Below, piece by piece: positions 55,745-64,000 of a stretch of 64,000 bases of DNA. This DNA is from Roseateles noduli (GTDB taxonomy: Bacteria; Pseudomonadota; Gammaproteobacteria; Burkholderiales; Burkholderiaceae_C): NCBI GenBank assembly GCA_002205125.1, contig NIOE01000008.1, forward strand, positions 62,001 to 126,000, given 5' to 3'. A program made the translations under genes and the position numbers. Every line of letters starts with the position of its first letter. Position 1 is the first letter of the stretch. The notes beneath the pieces were generated by a model. That model was not told the DNA's origin. It did not search any database and saw only the letters and a list, made by a program, of their open reading frames with translations.

Positions 55745-56710
55745 TCAGTTCGATTCCTTGATCAGCCGGCCGGATTGCGCCTGCAGCGGACGCGCGTTCA
55801 TCGGGTACAGGTGCGAGAACACCGAGATCTGCTGCGACGACAGCTGCACCGGCTGGCGCAGCACCAGCCACAGCACGCCTTCGGTGCAGGGCGGCGTGGT
55901 CATCGAGCCCATGTAGGAGAAGTAGCCCTGGTCCTTGGGCAGCAGCTGGGTCAGATCGATCGGGACCGGCGCGGTGTAGGTGTCGCCGCGTTCCAGCGGC
56001 AGGTAGTTCCACACCGTCTGGATCAGCGCCTGGTCTTGGCCGCGCTCCAGCAGCACCGCCACCGTGGCCTCGCGCCCGCCGGCGTCCTTGTGGACCAGGT
56101 GCGCCACCATGTCGTACTGGCGGCCGTTGATGCGTTCCTCGCTGGGGCGATGGAAATGGAATTGCTGCAACTCGTACCGACGACCCATGATCGTCAGGCC
56201 GTTGCCCGGCGCCACGTTCACCTGGATCGTGTGGCCGTTGTCGACCACCGAGAAACTGCTCGGCTTGTAGTCGAACTGGATGCGCTCCTGGTCGACCTTG
56301 ATCGTGTCGCGCAGGTCGATCGGGCTCTGGCGGGTGCCGATCGCGCACTGGCGGAACTCGGGCTGCAGCTGGCCCCATTTGTCGGGAGCGCCCTCGCCGG
56401 TGTAGGCCCACGGCGTCGACGACTTCGCGCCCGAGGCCGCCACCGCGGGCTTGGCGGCGCGGCGTGCGCGCAGGTCCACCGGGTTGCTGGTCTTGACGTC
56501 CGCAGGCGCAGTGGCCGGCTTGGTGCTCAGCTTGAGCGCAGCGGCGTCTTCCTTCAGACGGTCCGCCAGGCGATCGCGCAGTTGTTCGCTGGACGCTTCG
56601 CCCTTCGGAGCAGGCGCGGGCGCATCGGCCGCCTGCGAGGCAGCGGGGAGCAGCAGGAACAGGCAGAGGGCCGCCGGCAGCAAGGCGCCGGATCCGGGAC
56701 GGTCAGACAT
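55745..56710 (-). CDS. Periplasmic alpha-type carbonic anhydrase
   Basis: About 321 aa with a signal peptide (to about residue 27) and a 70-residue Ala/Lys-rich linker. The enzyme domain has CAIGTRQSPIDL, zinc ligands H185 and H187 in QQFHFHRPSEE and H204 in MVAHLVH, and YMGSMTTPPCTEGVLW with the catalytic Thr. C122 and the Cys of TPPC likely form the bacterial disulfide. The second-shell Glu usually two residues before the third His is Val202 here. It hydrates CO2 in the periplasm. The start at 56710 has GGAG upstream; an ATG at 56740 is less likely. Confidence 0.88.
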   Translation of the reverse strand: MSDRPGSGALLPAALCLFLLLPAASQAADAPAPAPKGEASSEQLRDRLADRLKEDAAALKLSTKPATAPADVKTSNPVDLRARRAAKPAVAASGAKSSTPWAYTGEGAPDKWGQLQPEFRQCAIGTRQSPIDLRDTIKVDQERIQFDYKPSSFSVVDNGHTIQVNVAPGNGLTIMGRRYELQQFHFHRPSEERINGRQYDMVAHLVHKDAGGREATVAVLLERGQDQALIQTVWNYLPLERGDTYTAPVPIDLTQLLPKDQGYFSYMGSMTTPPCTEGVLWLVLRQPVQLSSQQISVFSHLYPMNARPLQAQSGRLIKESN

Positions 56711-56794
56711 GAAAGAAGGCTCCGGGGACAGAAGGATCACTCTTCTATTTCGGAGCCTGGCCCGTCATCTTGAGGGCGGGCCGGTGTCGCGATG

Positions 56795-58045
56795 TCACAC
56801 CCCGGGCGTCGGCGTCACCGGCGGCGGCTCGGCGGCCGCGGTGGACACCTCGCGCTTGACCCAGGTCCAGGCCACCAGGCCGATGCACATCATCGCGGCG
56901 GAGGTCACCGCCAGCGCCAGCATCGAATGCATCACCATGGGCACCAGCACGCCGGCGACCAGGCCGTTGGCCGCGCTGCCGATGCAGGCCTGCAGCGAGG
57001 ACGCCATGCCGCGGCGCTCGGGCGCCTGGTCCAGCACCAGCAGCGTCACCACCGGCACCATCAGGGCCCAGCCGAATGCGAAGCTGCTGATCAGCGGGAA
57101 GGCCCACATCGGGCTGTGCGGGAGGGTCAGGTTGCAGACGACGTTGGCGATGGACGTGAAGCCCATGATCAGGAAACCGCGCCGGATCTGCTTGCGCGGC
57201 GCGATCTTGCCCGCCAGCCGGCCGCTGAGCCAGGCGCCGCCCATGATCCCGCCGATGCTGAACAGGAAGAAGATGAAGTACTGCGTCGGCGCCAGCCCCA
57301 GGTGTTCGCCGAGGAACACCGGCGCGGCCAGCACGTACAGGAACATGCCGTTGAACGGGATGCCGCTGGCCAGCGCCAGCAGGAGGAAACGCCGGCTGCC
57401 GACCAGCGTGCGGTAGCCCCGCAGCAGCGAGCCGACGCGGAAGGGCTGGCGGTGGTCGCGATGCAGGGTCTCGGGCATCAGGCGCCAGGTGACCGCGAAC
57501 AGCAGCACGCCGATGAAGACCAGGAACCAGAAGATCGCGTGCCAGTCGGCGTGCACGTAGAGGAAGCCGCCGATCATGGGCGCGATCGCCGGCGCCAGGC
57601 CGAAGAAGATCGTCACCTGCGACATCACCCGCTGCGCCTCGGACGGCGGGAACATGTCGCGGATGATGGCGCGCGAGACCACCACGCCCGCCCCCGCCGA
57701 CAGCCCCTGCACCGTGCGCCAGAACACCAGCTGCCCGATGCTGCCGGCCAGCGCGCAGCCCATCGAGGACAACGCGAAGACGGCCATGCCCCACAGCACG
57801 ACGGGGCGCCGGCCGAAGCTGTCCGACAGCGCGCCGTGGAACAGGTTCATCACCGCGAAGCCGAGCAGGTAGCCCGACAGCGTCTGCTGCATTTCGATCG
57901 GCGTGGCGTCCAGCGCCTGCGCGATGCCGGCGAAGGCCGGGATGTAGGTGTCGATCGAGAACGGCCCCACCGTGGCCAGCGCGGCCAGCAGAATGGCGAG
58001 GGCCCAGCGCGGGGCGCGCCACAGTTGGCTGGCTTCTGGGTTCAT
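56795..58045 (-). CDS. Bcr/CflA-family multidrug efflux MFS transporter
   Basis: A 416-aa, twelve-helix proton antiporter. Motif GALSDSFGRRPVVLWG (motif A between helices 2 and 3), FWRTVQGLSAGAGVVVSRAIIRDMF (helix 4 and motif B) and TVGPFSIDTYIPAF (helix 1) are typical of the Bcr/CflA drug-resistance group. The start MNPEAS at 58045 was chosen over an ATG 57 nt upstream that lacks homology. It is divergent from the oxidoreductase at 58250. Confidence 0.9.
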   Translation of the reverse strand: MNPEASQLWRAPRWALAILLAALATVGPFSIDTYIPAFAGIAQALDATPIEMQQTLSGYLLGFAVMNLFHGALSDSFGRRPVVLWGMAVFALSSMGCALAGSIGQLVFWRTVQGLSAGAGVVVSRAIIRDMFPPSEAQRVMSQVTIFFGLAPAIAPMIGGFLYVHADWHAIFWFLVFIGVLLFAVTWRLMPETLHRDHRQPFRVGSLLRGYRTLVGSRRFLLLALASGIPFNGMFLYVLAAPVFLGEHLGLAPTQYFIFFLFSIGGIMGGAWLSGRLAGKIAPRKQIRRGFLIMGFTSIANVVCNLTLPHSPMWAFPLISSFAFGWALMVPVVTLLVLDQAPERRGMASSLQACIGSAANGLVAGVLVPMVMHSMLALAVTSAAMMCIGLVAWTWVKREVSTAAAEPPPVTPTPGV

Positions 58046-58191
58046 GCGTGGGTGCGTTGCGAGCGTGCGGACGGGGAAGCCGCCGACGATAACCCCCGGC
58101 AAGCGGCGGGACCGGCGGTCATGCCGACCGGGAACGACGCTTGCGGGGAGAAGCGTGCGCGGGCCGCCCGGGCAGCCCGGTCGGCGGTCGC

Positions 58192-58215
58192 CAGTGTAGC
58201 GGGGCCCCTACACTG
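58192..58215. promoter_or_regulatory. Inverted repeat in the efflux pump/oxidoreductase intergenic region
   Basis: CAGTGTAG (58192-58199) and CTACACTG (58208-58215) are perfect inverted arms with an 8-nt GC-rich spacer. Each arm includes a TACACT sequence resembling a -10 box on one strand, so the dyad could be a pair of divergent promoters or an operator. It lies 35 nt before the oxidoreductase start and shares CAGTGTAG with the TetR palindrome. Confidence 0.45.
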
Positions 58216-58249
58216 CGGGACTTTTGCGGAACTTCAGGCGGGGAACGTG

Positions 58250-59233
58250 GTGCCAGGCGTATTGAGCATTGGGGTGGTCGGACTGGGCGTGATGGGTCAG
58301 CGGATGCTGGCGCGTCTGGCCGGGCACGCCCGTCTGCGGGTGACCCGCGTGTGGGACGAGAACCCCGCGGTGCTGGCCCAGGCGCTGGCCCACTATCCGC
58401 TGCTGCGCGCGGCCACCAGCGCCGAGGCGCTGATCCAGGAGCCGGGGCTGCACGGCCTCTACATCGCGACGCCGCCGGGGCCGCACATCGCCTTGACGGA
58501 AGAGGCCTTCGACGCGGGCCTGGTGGTCCTGTGCGAGAAGCCCCTGACCACCGATTTCGAGGCCGCGCGCGCCTGCATCGAGCGCATCGAGCGCGAGCGG
58601 CAGCGGGCGGCGGTCAACTATTCGCTGGCCTCCTCGACCGGTCTGGCGCAGCTGCAACTGGCGTTCGGCGCGGGATCGCGCCGGCCGCTGGGCGCCCTGC
58701 ACGGCGTCAGCATCGAGCTGCGCTTCGCCGCCTGGCCGCGGCCCTGGCAGGCCGGCGCCGGCGCCTGGCTGTCGCAGCGCGCCGAGGGCGGCTTCTCCCG
58801 CGAGGTGCTGTCGCACTTCGTCTTCGTGCTGCAGCGCGTGCTGGGCCCGGCGCAGGTCGTGCGCAGCCGCGTCGACTATCCGGCCGACGGCGTCGGCTCG
58901 GAACAGGCCGTGGAGGCCGAACTGGTCGCCGGCGGCGTGACCGTGTCCATCAGCGCGAGCGTGGGCGGCGACCGCGCCGACGACAACCGCATGCTGTGGC
59001 GCGCCAGCGAGGGCGAGATCGAGCTGCGCGACTGGTTCGGCGTGACGCAGCAGCGTCAGGGCGAGCGCGTGCAGAGCATGGGCGATGCGGAGACGCTGCG
59101 CATGAACGGCATGACCGACCAGCTCAGCCACTGGTCGGCGATGCTGGACGGTCACTCGCACAGCCTGCCGGGCTTCGCCGAGGCGCTGGCGGTGCAGAAG
59201 ACCATCGAAGCGCTGCTGGCCGGCAAGGCCTGA
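58250..59233 (+). CDS. Gfo/Idh/MocA-family NAD(P)-dependent oxidoreductase
   Basis: About 327 aa. The Rossmann start is LSIGVVGLGVMGQRML, followed by GLYIATPPGPHIALTEEAFDAG and VLCEKPLTTDFEAA, the EKP motif with the catalytic Lys. No ATG is available; I chose the GTG at 58250 (VPGVLSIG), 7 nt after AGGCGGGG, though GTG 58247 or TTG 58262 are possible. Members act on sugars, inositol or related substrates; which one cannot be told. rnpB begins 59 nt downstream. Confidence 0.8.
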   Translation: MPGVLSIGVVGLGVMGQRMLARLAGHARLRVTRVWDENPAVLAQALAHYPLLRAATSAEALIQEPGLHGLYIATPPGPHIALTEEAFDAGLVVLCEKPLTTDFEAARACIERIERERQRAAVNYSLASSTGLAQLQLAFGAGSRRPLGALHGVSIELRFAAWPRPWQAGAGAWLSQRAEGGFSREVLSHFVFVLQRVLGPAQVVRSRVDYPADGVGSEQAVEAELVAGGVTVSISASVGGDRADDNRMLWRASEGEIELRDWFGVTQQRQGERVQSMGDAETLRMNGMTDQLSHWSAMLDGHSHSLPGFAEALAVQKTIEALLAGKA

Positions 59234-59292
59234 CCCGTCGGCGCGGCCCGCCTCGTCCGGGGACCCGTGGTCTCCGAGGTAAACTCGCCCCC

Positions 59293-59628
59293 GTGAAGCA
59301 AGCCAGACCGCCGCTGGTGCGATCGTGGAAACACGGCACTGGAGGAAGGTCCGGACTGCATAGAGCGGCGTAGCAGCTAACGGCTGCCCGGCGGAAGCCG
59401 AGGATCAGAGCAACAGAGACGAGTCGATGGCGGCGCAAGCGGCCATCGGGTGAAACGGGCAATCTCTACGCGCAGCAACACCAAGTAGGCCAGCGTCGAT
59501 GCGGCTCGCAGAGCTGGCGGGTAGGTGGCACCGAGCCGGGCAGTGATGCCCGGCCCAGAGGAATGGCGGTCACGCGGCGAATCGCAAGAGGAGCCGCGCA
59601 CAGAATCCGGCCTATCGGCTTGCTTCAC
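59293..59628 (+). ncRNA. rnpB: RNase P RNA, class A
   Basis: The catalytic RNA that matures tRNA 5' ends. The terminal helix P1 is formed by GTGAAGCAAGCC (59293-59304) and GGCTTGCTTCAC (59617-59628). Between them are the universal core blocks: GGAGGAAGGTCCGGACT near 59340, GGGTGAAACGGGCAATCTC near 59450, AACACCAAGTAGG, and the 3' block ACAGAATCCGGCCTATC near 59600. Length of 336 nt is normal. TAAACT at 59280-59285 stands 7 nt upstream as a likely -10 box; no clear -35 was seen. Confidence 0.97.
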
Positions 59629-59727
59629 ATTTATGACGACACGGCAGGCCAACATCGGCTTGCAGTTCTTTTCAGGGTCTTTCGCGGATCCCGCGCGTTT
59701 GGGCACATCGGTTGCTACCTTCCGGGC

Positions 59728-60195
59728 ATGCAGATCGAACCCCTGGACCCCCACAGCCCCGCCGCGATGTCCCTGCTGGCGCAGTCTGACGCGTACATGG
59801 CGGCCCTCTACCCTGGCGAAAGCAACCACCTGCTGGACCCGCACGCGCTGTCCGAGCCGCAGGTGCGCTTCATCGGCGTGTGGCTGGCGGAGTGGCTGGC
59901 CGGATGCGCGGCGGTCAAGGTCGTCGACGACGCCGAAGGCCCGTACGGCGAGATCAAGCGGGTCTTCGTCCAGCCGCACTTCCGGGGGCGCGGAATCTCC
60001 AAGGTCCTGATGGAGGAACTCGAGTCCCACCTCAGGGCGAAAGGCATCGAACTGGCGCGCCTGGAGACCGGCGTGCACCAGCCGGAGGCGCTCAAGCTCT
60101 ACGAAACCCTGGGTTACGACCGGCGCGCGCCCTTCGGCGCGTATGCCGAAGATCCGCTGTCCGTCTTCATGGAAAAGCGGCTGACGGCCAGCTGA
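59728..60195 (+). CDS. GNAT-family N-acetyltransferase
   Basis: A 155-aa acyl-CoA transferase. Core motif A is IKRVFVQPHFRGRGISKVLME, the R/QxxGxG/A acetyl-CoA loop, followed by LARLETGVHQPEALKLYETLGY, the motif B helix. The N-terminus MQIEPLDPHSPAA with SNHLLDPHAL is seen in a common proteobacterial subgroup of unknown substrate. The start at 59728 was preferred because upstream codons extend into the rnpB region. Confidence 0.85.
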   Translation: MQIEPLDPHSPAAMSLLAQSDAYMAALYPGESNHLLDPHALSEPQVRFIGVWLAEWLAGCAAVKVVDDAEGPYGEIKRVFVQPHFRGRGISKVLMEELESHLRAKGIELARLETGVHQPEALKLYETLGYDRRAPFGAYAEDPLSVFMEKRLTAS

Positions 60196-60306
60196 AGGTC
60201 TGTCCCCTGGAGGGGTTCCCCCGTCCCGGGGGAACGGGGGTGAACGGAATCGGCGGTGCCGCCGTACCGTGCGGGCTGTTCTGGTTTCCACCGACACGCC
60301 GCCGCC

Positions 60307-61431
60307 ATGGCTTCGAACGCCATCCCTCCCGCCACCGCTCACGCCAGTCCGCACGCGCCGAAGCTGGCCTCCATCGAGGCGGCCCGCGCGCTCGCCGCGC
60401 TGGCGGTGGTGCTCATGCACACGACGCACCTGATGCGTGTGGAGCATTTCACCGGCCACGTCGCGCTGGGCGGCGTGTTCGACTTCGGCTACGTCGGCGT
60501 GGACTTCTTCTTCGTCCTCAGCGGCTTCATCATCACCTTCATCCACCACGCGGAGTTGGGTCGCGGCGTGGCCCGCTGGCCGGGCTACCTGTGGAAGCGC
60601 TTCGTGCGCGTGTTCCCCATCTACTGGGTGGTGCTGGCGATGACCGCCGGCCCGTCCATCCTCTCGCGGCTGCTGGCCGGCCGAACGCCGGTGTCGGAAC
60701 TCGGCGGCGACGACATCCCCGGCACCCTGCTGCTGTGGATAGGCGGTCACCCGCCGGAGTACGTCGGCGTCGCCTGGTCGCTGCAGTACGAGGTGCTGTT
60801 CTACCTGAGCTTCTGCGTGCTGCTGCTGCACCTGCGCGGCGGTCTGGCGCTGTACGGGCTATGGGCCGCGCTCATCCTGGCGCAAGCCTTCGGCGCGCTG
60901 CCGGGTACCCTGCCCTTGAAGCTCGGCGAGCCGCACTGCCTGCAGTTCCTCATGGGCGTGGCGACCGGGCTGCTGGCGCGTCGCGTCACGCTGCCCCTTG
61001 TGCCTCGCCAGGGATGGATCGTCGGCGCCATCTTCGTCGGCGCGGTGCTCTACGAACGGCTCGGCCCGCAAGGCGACCATGCATTCGGCGGACGGGTCGC
61101 GCTCGGGCTCGCCTCGGCCTTCGTGCTGGCCACGCTGGTGGCCATGGAACGGCGCCAGGCCGTCCGGGTGCCGAAGGCGCTCGCGCAGCTGGGCGCGGTG
61201 TCGTACTCGCTCTACCTCGCCCACTGCCTGCTGATCAACGTCGTGCTGACGCTGCTAGCGAAGGCCGGCGTGTATCGCGCGCTGCCGGAATTCGTCACCT
61301 TCGCGATCGCCGTCACGACCGCCGTCGCGGGCTGCTGGCTGATCGGGCGCTTCATCGAGCTGCCCGTCGTCGCCTGGCTGCGTCGGCGCACCGCGCCGCG
61401 CGCGGTGGCCGTTCCGACGGCGACGGCCTGA
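60307..61431 (+). CDS. Acyltransferase-3 family membrane protein (OafA/YrhL-like)
   Basis: A 374-aa polytopic protein with about ten hydrophobic helices. The family marks are LASIEAARALAALAVVLMHTTHL (R and catalytic His in the first helix), YVGVDFFFVLSGFIITF and WKRFVRVFPIYW. Such enzymes O-acylate polysaccharides, lipopolysaccharide or peptidoglycan precursors at the inner membrane. No glycan gene cluster is adjacent, so the acceptor is unknown. The start at 60307 was chosen from the hydrophilic N-terminus; an in-frame ATG lies 51 nt upstream. Confidence 0.88.
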   Translation: MASNAIPPATAHASPHAPKLASIEAARALAALAVVLMHTTHLMRVEHFTGHVALGGVFDFGYVGVDFFFVLSGFIITFIHHAELGRGVARWPGYLWKRFVRVFPIYWVVLAMTAGPSILSRLLAGRTPVSELGGDDIPGTLLLWIGGHPPEYVGVAWSLQYEVLFYLSFCVLLLHLRGGLALYGLWAALILAQAFGALPGTLPLKLGEPHCLQFLMGVATGLLARRVTLPLVPRQGWIVGAIFVGAVLYERLGPQGDHAFGGRVALGLASAFVLATLVAMERRQAVRVPKALAQLGAVSYSLYLAHCLLINVVLTLLAKAGVYRALPEFVTFAIAVTTAVAGCWLIGRFIELPVVAWLRRRTAPRAVAVPTATA

Positions 61432-61433
61432 GT

Positions 61434-61463
61434 CGACTCGACCCGACCCGACCCGACCCGACT
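61434..61463. repeat. Six-unit pentanucleotide repeat (CGACY)
   Basis: CGACT, four CGACC units and CGACT lie in tandem directly after the acyltransferase stop (61429-61431), between convergent genes. It could vary by slippage, but no coding sequence is involved. Confidence 0.8.
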
Positions 61464-61495
61464 CATATCGAATCGGGCCAAGCCACGCCGAGGCG

Positions 61496-62554
61496 CTACT
61501 CCTCGTTGTCGCCGCTGCCGCCGGCCTGCTCGTTGCGCTTCTCGGCTTGCCGCAGCAACGGCGCCTCGAGCTTGTCCATGCCTTCGATGAAGCTGTCGAC
61601 GGGCTTGGGCGAGGCGAGCCGCAAGGACGGCGGCGCCAGCGTGGCCATGTAGTTCGGGCCGAGCCAGTACTGCTGTTCGGTCCGACGTCCGACGGTCAGG
61701 GCCAGACCCACCAGGCACATCGCGCCTATGCCCACCGCCACGCGGCGCGAGGCGCGCGGCCACACCACCGTCGCGTGCCACCACAGCAGCAGCGCGGCGC
61801 CCACCGACATGATCACCGGCTCCAGCGCCAGCAGGCGCGGCGCGTTCATCATGTAGCCGAGCAGCGGCAGCAGCAGGTCCAGCAGCGTCATCGCGACGGT
61901 CGCGATCAAGGCCCGCCACAGATGCGCGCCGAACGCGAACCAGTGCCGGAACAGCTGCGTGACGAGCGCCCAGAGCGCGGCCCAGATCAGCGCCACGCCG
62001 ACAGGCGCGAGCAGCGCGCTCACGGTGTCGACCCAGCTCGCGGAGCCGTCGCTGGCCGCCCAGTTGGCACCCCACAGCATCAGCGCCCAGAACGCCAGCA
62101 GCGCCGGCAGTGCCCAGGACGGACGAGCGTCGCGCTTGACCGGCTCGTCGGCGCGGTTCATCGCCTTCTCGGCCGGCAGCGGATCCAGCGCCGTGCGCAG
62201 CCGCAGCCGCGTGGTGCCGATCTGCAGCAGCGCCGACGACGGCCAGGCCGCGCGGCTGCCCGCCGCCAGTCTGCGTCCGTCCAGCCACGCGCCGTTCTGG
62301 CTCGGCAGCAGCTCCAGCACCGGACCGCCCGCCACGGGCGCGGCGTCCTGGTCCAGGGTCTCGCCGCTGCGCTCGGCGGCGGGTTCGCCGCGGTCCCAGT
62401 GCAGCAGCGCGTGCTCGCCGGCCAGATGCGGGTCCGACAGCACGAGGTCGCACGCCGGCGCGCGGCCGATACGCAGCGGCCATGCGCGCACCTTGTGCAC
62501 CTCCCGGCAATGACCGTCCCGGTCGACGATCTCGATTACCGCGGCGTGGTCCAT
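61496..62554 (-). CDS. FHA-domain protein with five membrane helices
   Basis: A 352-aa protein. Residues about 8-120 form a forkhead-associated-like phosphopeptide module: WPLRIGRAPACDLVLSD (GR), HLAGEHALLHWD and LPSQNGAWLDGRRLAAG (the N-G pair). Five hydrophobic helices then lie between about 148 and 285, and a 60-residue acidic/Gln-rich tail ends GGSGDNEE. The cytosolic domain probably reads a Thr-phosphorylated partner. AAGGA lies 6 nt before the ATG at 62554. Its start lies 19 nt inside the end of the protease gene, so the two are coupled. Confidence 0.75.
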   Translation of the reverse strand: MDHAAVIEIVDRDGHCREVHKVRAWPLRIGRAPACDLVLSDPHLAGEHALLHWDRGEPAAERSGETLDQDAAPVAGGPVLELLPSQNGAWLDGRRLAAGSRAAWPSSALLQIGTTRLRLRTALDPLPAEKAMNRADEPVKRDARPSWALPALLAFWALMLWGANWAASDGSASWVDTVSALLAPVGVALIWAALWALVTQLFRHWFAFGAHLWRALIATVAMTLLDLLLPLLGYMMNAPRLLALEPVIMSVGAALLLWWHATVVWPRASRRVAVGIGAMCLVGLALTVGRRTEQQYWLGPNYMATLAPPSLRLASPKPVDSFIEGMDKLEAPLLRQAEKRNEQAGGSGDNEE

Positions 62555-63993
62555 GCGAATCCTTGCAGATAGTGACGCGTCAGCTTGGTGGCATTCGCGA
62601 AGCTGACGCCGCGGGCGTCGAAGCGGCCGAGGGCGCCTTCGGTCGGGGCGTCCACGTTGGTGACCAGCACGGTCAGGTCGAACAGTCCTTCCAGCTTGCG
62701 GTAGGCGCGCAGGCAGGCGACGGCGCGCAGCGGCGGGCCGTCCTTCTGCTGGACGAAGTCCTCCTTGCAGTAGGGCGCGGTGCGGTCGCGGTCCGGACCG
62801 CCCAGGCGCTCGTTGCGGAAGCTCGCCGAATAGATCGCCGAGAAGCGCAGCGCGCCCAGCTTGCTGCCGTCGTAGACCTCTTCGGTGACGCCGAAATAGC
62901 CGGTCTGCAGCGACTCGCTGATGAACAGCGCATGCTCCATCCGGCATTGCGTGCGCTGCATCTGCAGGCCCTGCTCGTCGGCGGAGGAGCCGCTGCCCCA
63001 GCAGCGCATGTACTCCTCCTGCGGGATCGGGAAGCGGTAGCGCGGATGCGTGAGCGTGCGCCACGGCTGCGCCAGGAAGTTGCGCGAGAGTTCGTCCTGG
63101 TAGGCCATCAGCTGCTGGCGCAGCTTGGGCCAGGCGGCGCCCTTGATCGGCACGGCGTTGCGGCTGCGCGCGAGCAGCGCGGCGGCGTGCTCGCCCGGGA
63201 CGAGGAAACTCATCTGCTGCGCGAAGATCATCGTCGACACGTTGATGCCGACGATCTCGCCGTCCTCGTCGATCACGGGGCCGCCGCTCATGCCGGGGTT
63301 GATCGAGCCGGAGTAGTAGATCAACGGGTCGAAGCTGCGCTCGACCAGGCCGTTGTAGGTGCCCTCGACGACGGCGAAGGCGACGTCGTGCGGGTTGCCC
63401 ATCGAGTAGATGCGCTCGCCCTTGGCCAGCGGCTGCTCCGCCTTGCGGAACACCAGCGGCGTGGCCGTCATGCGGGTGACGACGCCCTTGGGATCAGGGG
63501 TGTCGCCCTTGCGCACGATGCGCAGCAGGGCCAGGTCGCGACGGGCGTCGAAGTCCAGCAGCTCGATGTCGCCGCCGTCGCCTTCGGGCGTCTGGTACTG
63601 GAGGCGGTAGCGCTCCGGTTCCAGCGCGTGCTGGCTGATGACGTGGTAGTTGGTGATGACGTGGCCTTCGGCGCTGACGACGAAGCCCGAGCCCACCGAG
63701 GCCTGGCTGCCGTTGTAGAGCGTGCGGACCTGCAGCAGCTGTGCGCGGCTGCGGTCATAGAGCCGGCGGGCGCTGGCCGAGACCGGCGCGGACGGGATCG
63801 CCTGGCTGGCGGCCGCGGCCGGAACGCCGGGGGGAACGGTCGGCGGGGTCGGCAATGTCGGCGATGTCGGCGTTGAGGCCGGCAGCGGCGCGGGGCGTGT
63901 CTGCGCCGCGACGGGCAGGCCCAGCGCCGCGCTCAGCAGCAGCAGGACCGCCCCGACGGCGGCACGCCCAGGGGTGAGAGGTTTTCGCGACAA
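62536..63993 (-). CDS. Secreted trypsin-like serine protease
   Basis: A 485-aa exported protein: signal peptide to about 30, a Pro/Thr/Ala-rich linker (31-72), then an S1-type protease domain with H117 (ITNYHVIS), D153 (RRDLALL) and S236 (INPGMSGGPV). GSGFVVSAEGHVITNYHV is the DegP/HtrA-like start, but no PDZ domain follows. Instead a C-terminal domain of about 220 aa with Cys residues (MRCWGSG, TQCRMEH, YCKEDF, ACLRAY) is present. It overlaps the FHA gene downstream. The target is unknown. The window ends 7 nt after the start codon, so its promoter is outside. Confidence 0.85.
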   Translation of the reverse strand: MSRKPLTPGRAAVGAVLLLLSAALGLPVAAQTRPAPLPASTPTSPTLPTPPTVPPGVPAAAASQAIPSAPVSASARRLYDRSRAQLLQVRTLYNGSQASVGSGFVVSAEGHVITNYHVISQHALEPERYRLQYQTPEGDGGDIELLDFDARRDLALLRIVRKGDTPDPKGVVTRMTATPLVFRKAEQPLAKGERIYSMGNPHDVAFAVVEGTYNGLVERSFDPLIYYSGSINPGMSGGPVIDEDGEIVGINVSTMIFAQQMSFLVPGEHAAALLARSRNAVPIKGAAWPKLRQQLMAYQDELSRNFLAQPWRTLTHPRYRFPIPQEEYMRCWGSGSSADEQGLQMQRTQCRMEHALFISESLQTGYFGVTEEVYDGSKLGALRFSAIYSASFRNERLGGPDRDRTAPYCKEDFVQQKDGPPLRAVACLRAYRKLEGLFDLTVLVTNVDAPTEGALGRFDARGVSFANATKLTRHYLQGFAWTTPR

Positions 63994-64000
63994 CGCAGGA

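Noticed and set aside
59615-59663. ATCGGCTTGC occurs at the end of rnpB and again about 40 nt later, suggesting an att-like duplication
   Set aside because: The match is only 10 nt and no integrase or island follows, so chance is the simpler explanation.
1-64000. CRISPR arrays, tRNA or rRNA genes, transposases and phage genes
   Set aside because: Looked for in the sequence and translations; none was seen.

Overview
The window is high-GC DNA (about 70% in most genes by eye) from a betaproteobacterium, most likely Burkholderiales of the Roseateles/Mitsuaria/Rubrivivax kind. The evidence is the dusB-fis-purH order, a complete dcw (division and cell wall) cluster with Burkholderiales-type MurD and MraZ, a PHA-granule phasin, a PEP-CTERM protein and a class A RNase P RNA. 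No phage, transposase, CRISPR array, tRNA or rRNA gene was seen. The genus is an inference.

Left part (1-28.5 kb): an accessory and housekeeping mixture. It starts with a short periplasmic binding protein, a zinc-ribbon protein, a phasin and a PEP-CTERM protein behind a sigma-54-like promoter. Then come an M32 carboxypeptidase, a YqaA-type membrane protein and an amino-acid-type binding protein. The dusB-fis-purH operon follows. After it are an outer-membrane barrel, an aldehyde dehydrogenase/GMC oxidoreductase pair, a large Ig-like repeat protein, an acyltransferase-CdsA-ruvC run, a cupin, a secreted-repeat protein with an ECF sigma/anti-sigma pair, an MdlAB-like asymmetric ABC exporter and a PKD/propeller lipoprotein.

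Middle part (28.5-51.2 kb, all minus strand): the peptidoglycan and division cluster reads mraZ-rsmH-ftsL-ftsI-murE-murF-mraY-murD-ftsW-murG-murC-ddl-ftsQ-ftsA-ftsZ, with tiny gaps or 4-nt overlaps over almost its whole length. It starts from a sigma-70-like promoter overlapped by four MraZ boxes in 10-bp phase and ends at a strong terminator after ftsZ. A second unit follows: sensor histidine kinase, lpxC, a stand-alone RelA/SpoT-type alarmone synthetase, an 82-aa partner of unknown function and a 61-aa membrane protein, with gaps of 24, 12, 5 and 5 nt. The synthetase pair is visibly lower in GC than its surroundings. This lpxC-linked unit is the most unusual thing in the window. The second is a roughly 130-residue acidic insertion inside MurD.

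Right part (51.5-64 kb): a membrane-anchored metallo-beta-lactamase-fold hydrolase diverges from a TetR regulator, with a perfect palindrome between them. Then come a chemotaxis receptor, an alpha carbonic anhydrase, a Bcr/CflA efflux pump, a Gfo/Idh/MocA oxidoreductase, rnpB, a GNAT enzyme, an acyltransferase-3 membrane protein, and an overlapping FHA-membrane-protein/secreted-protease pair.

All functional calls come from reading motifs in the translations. No database search was run.
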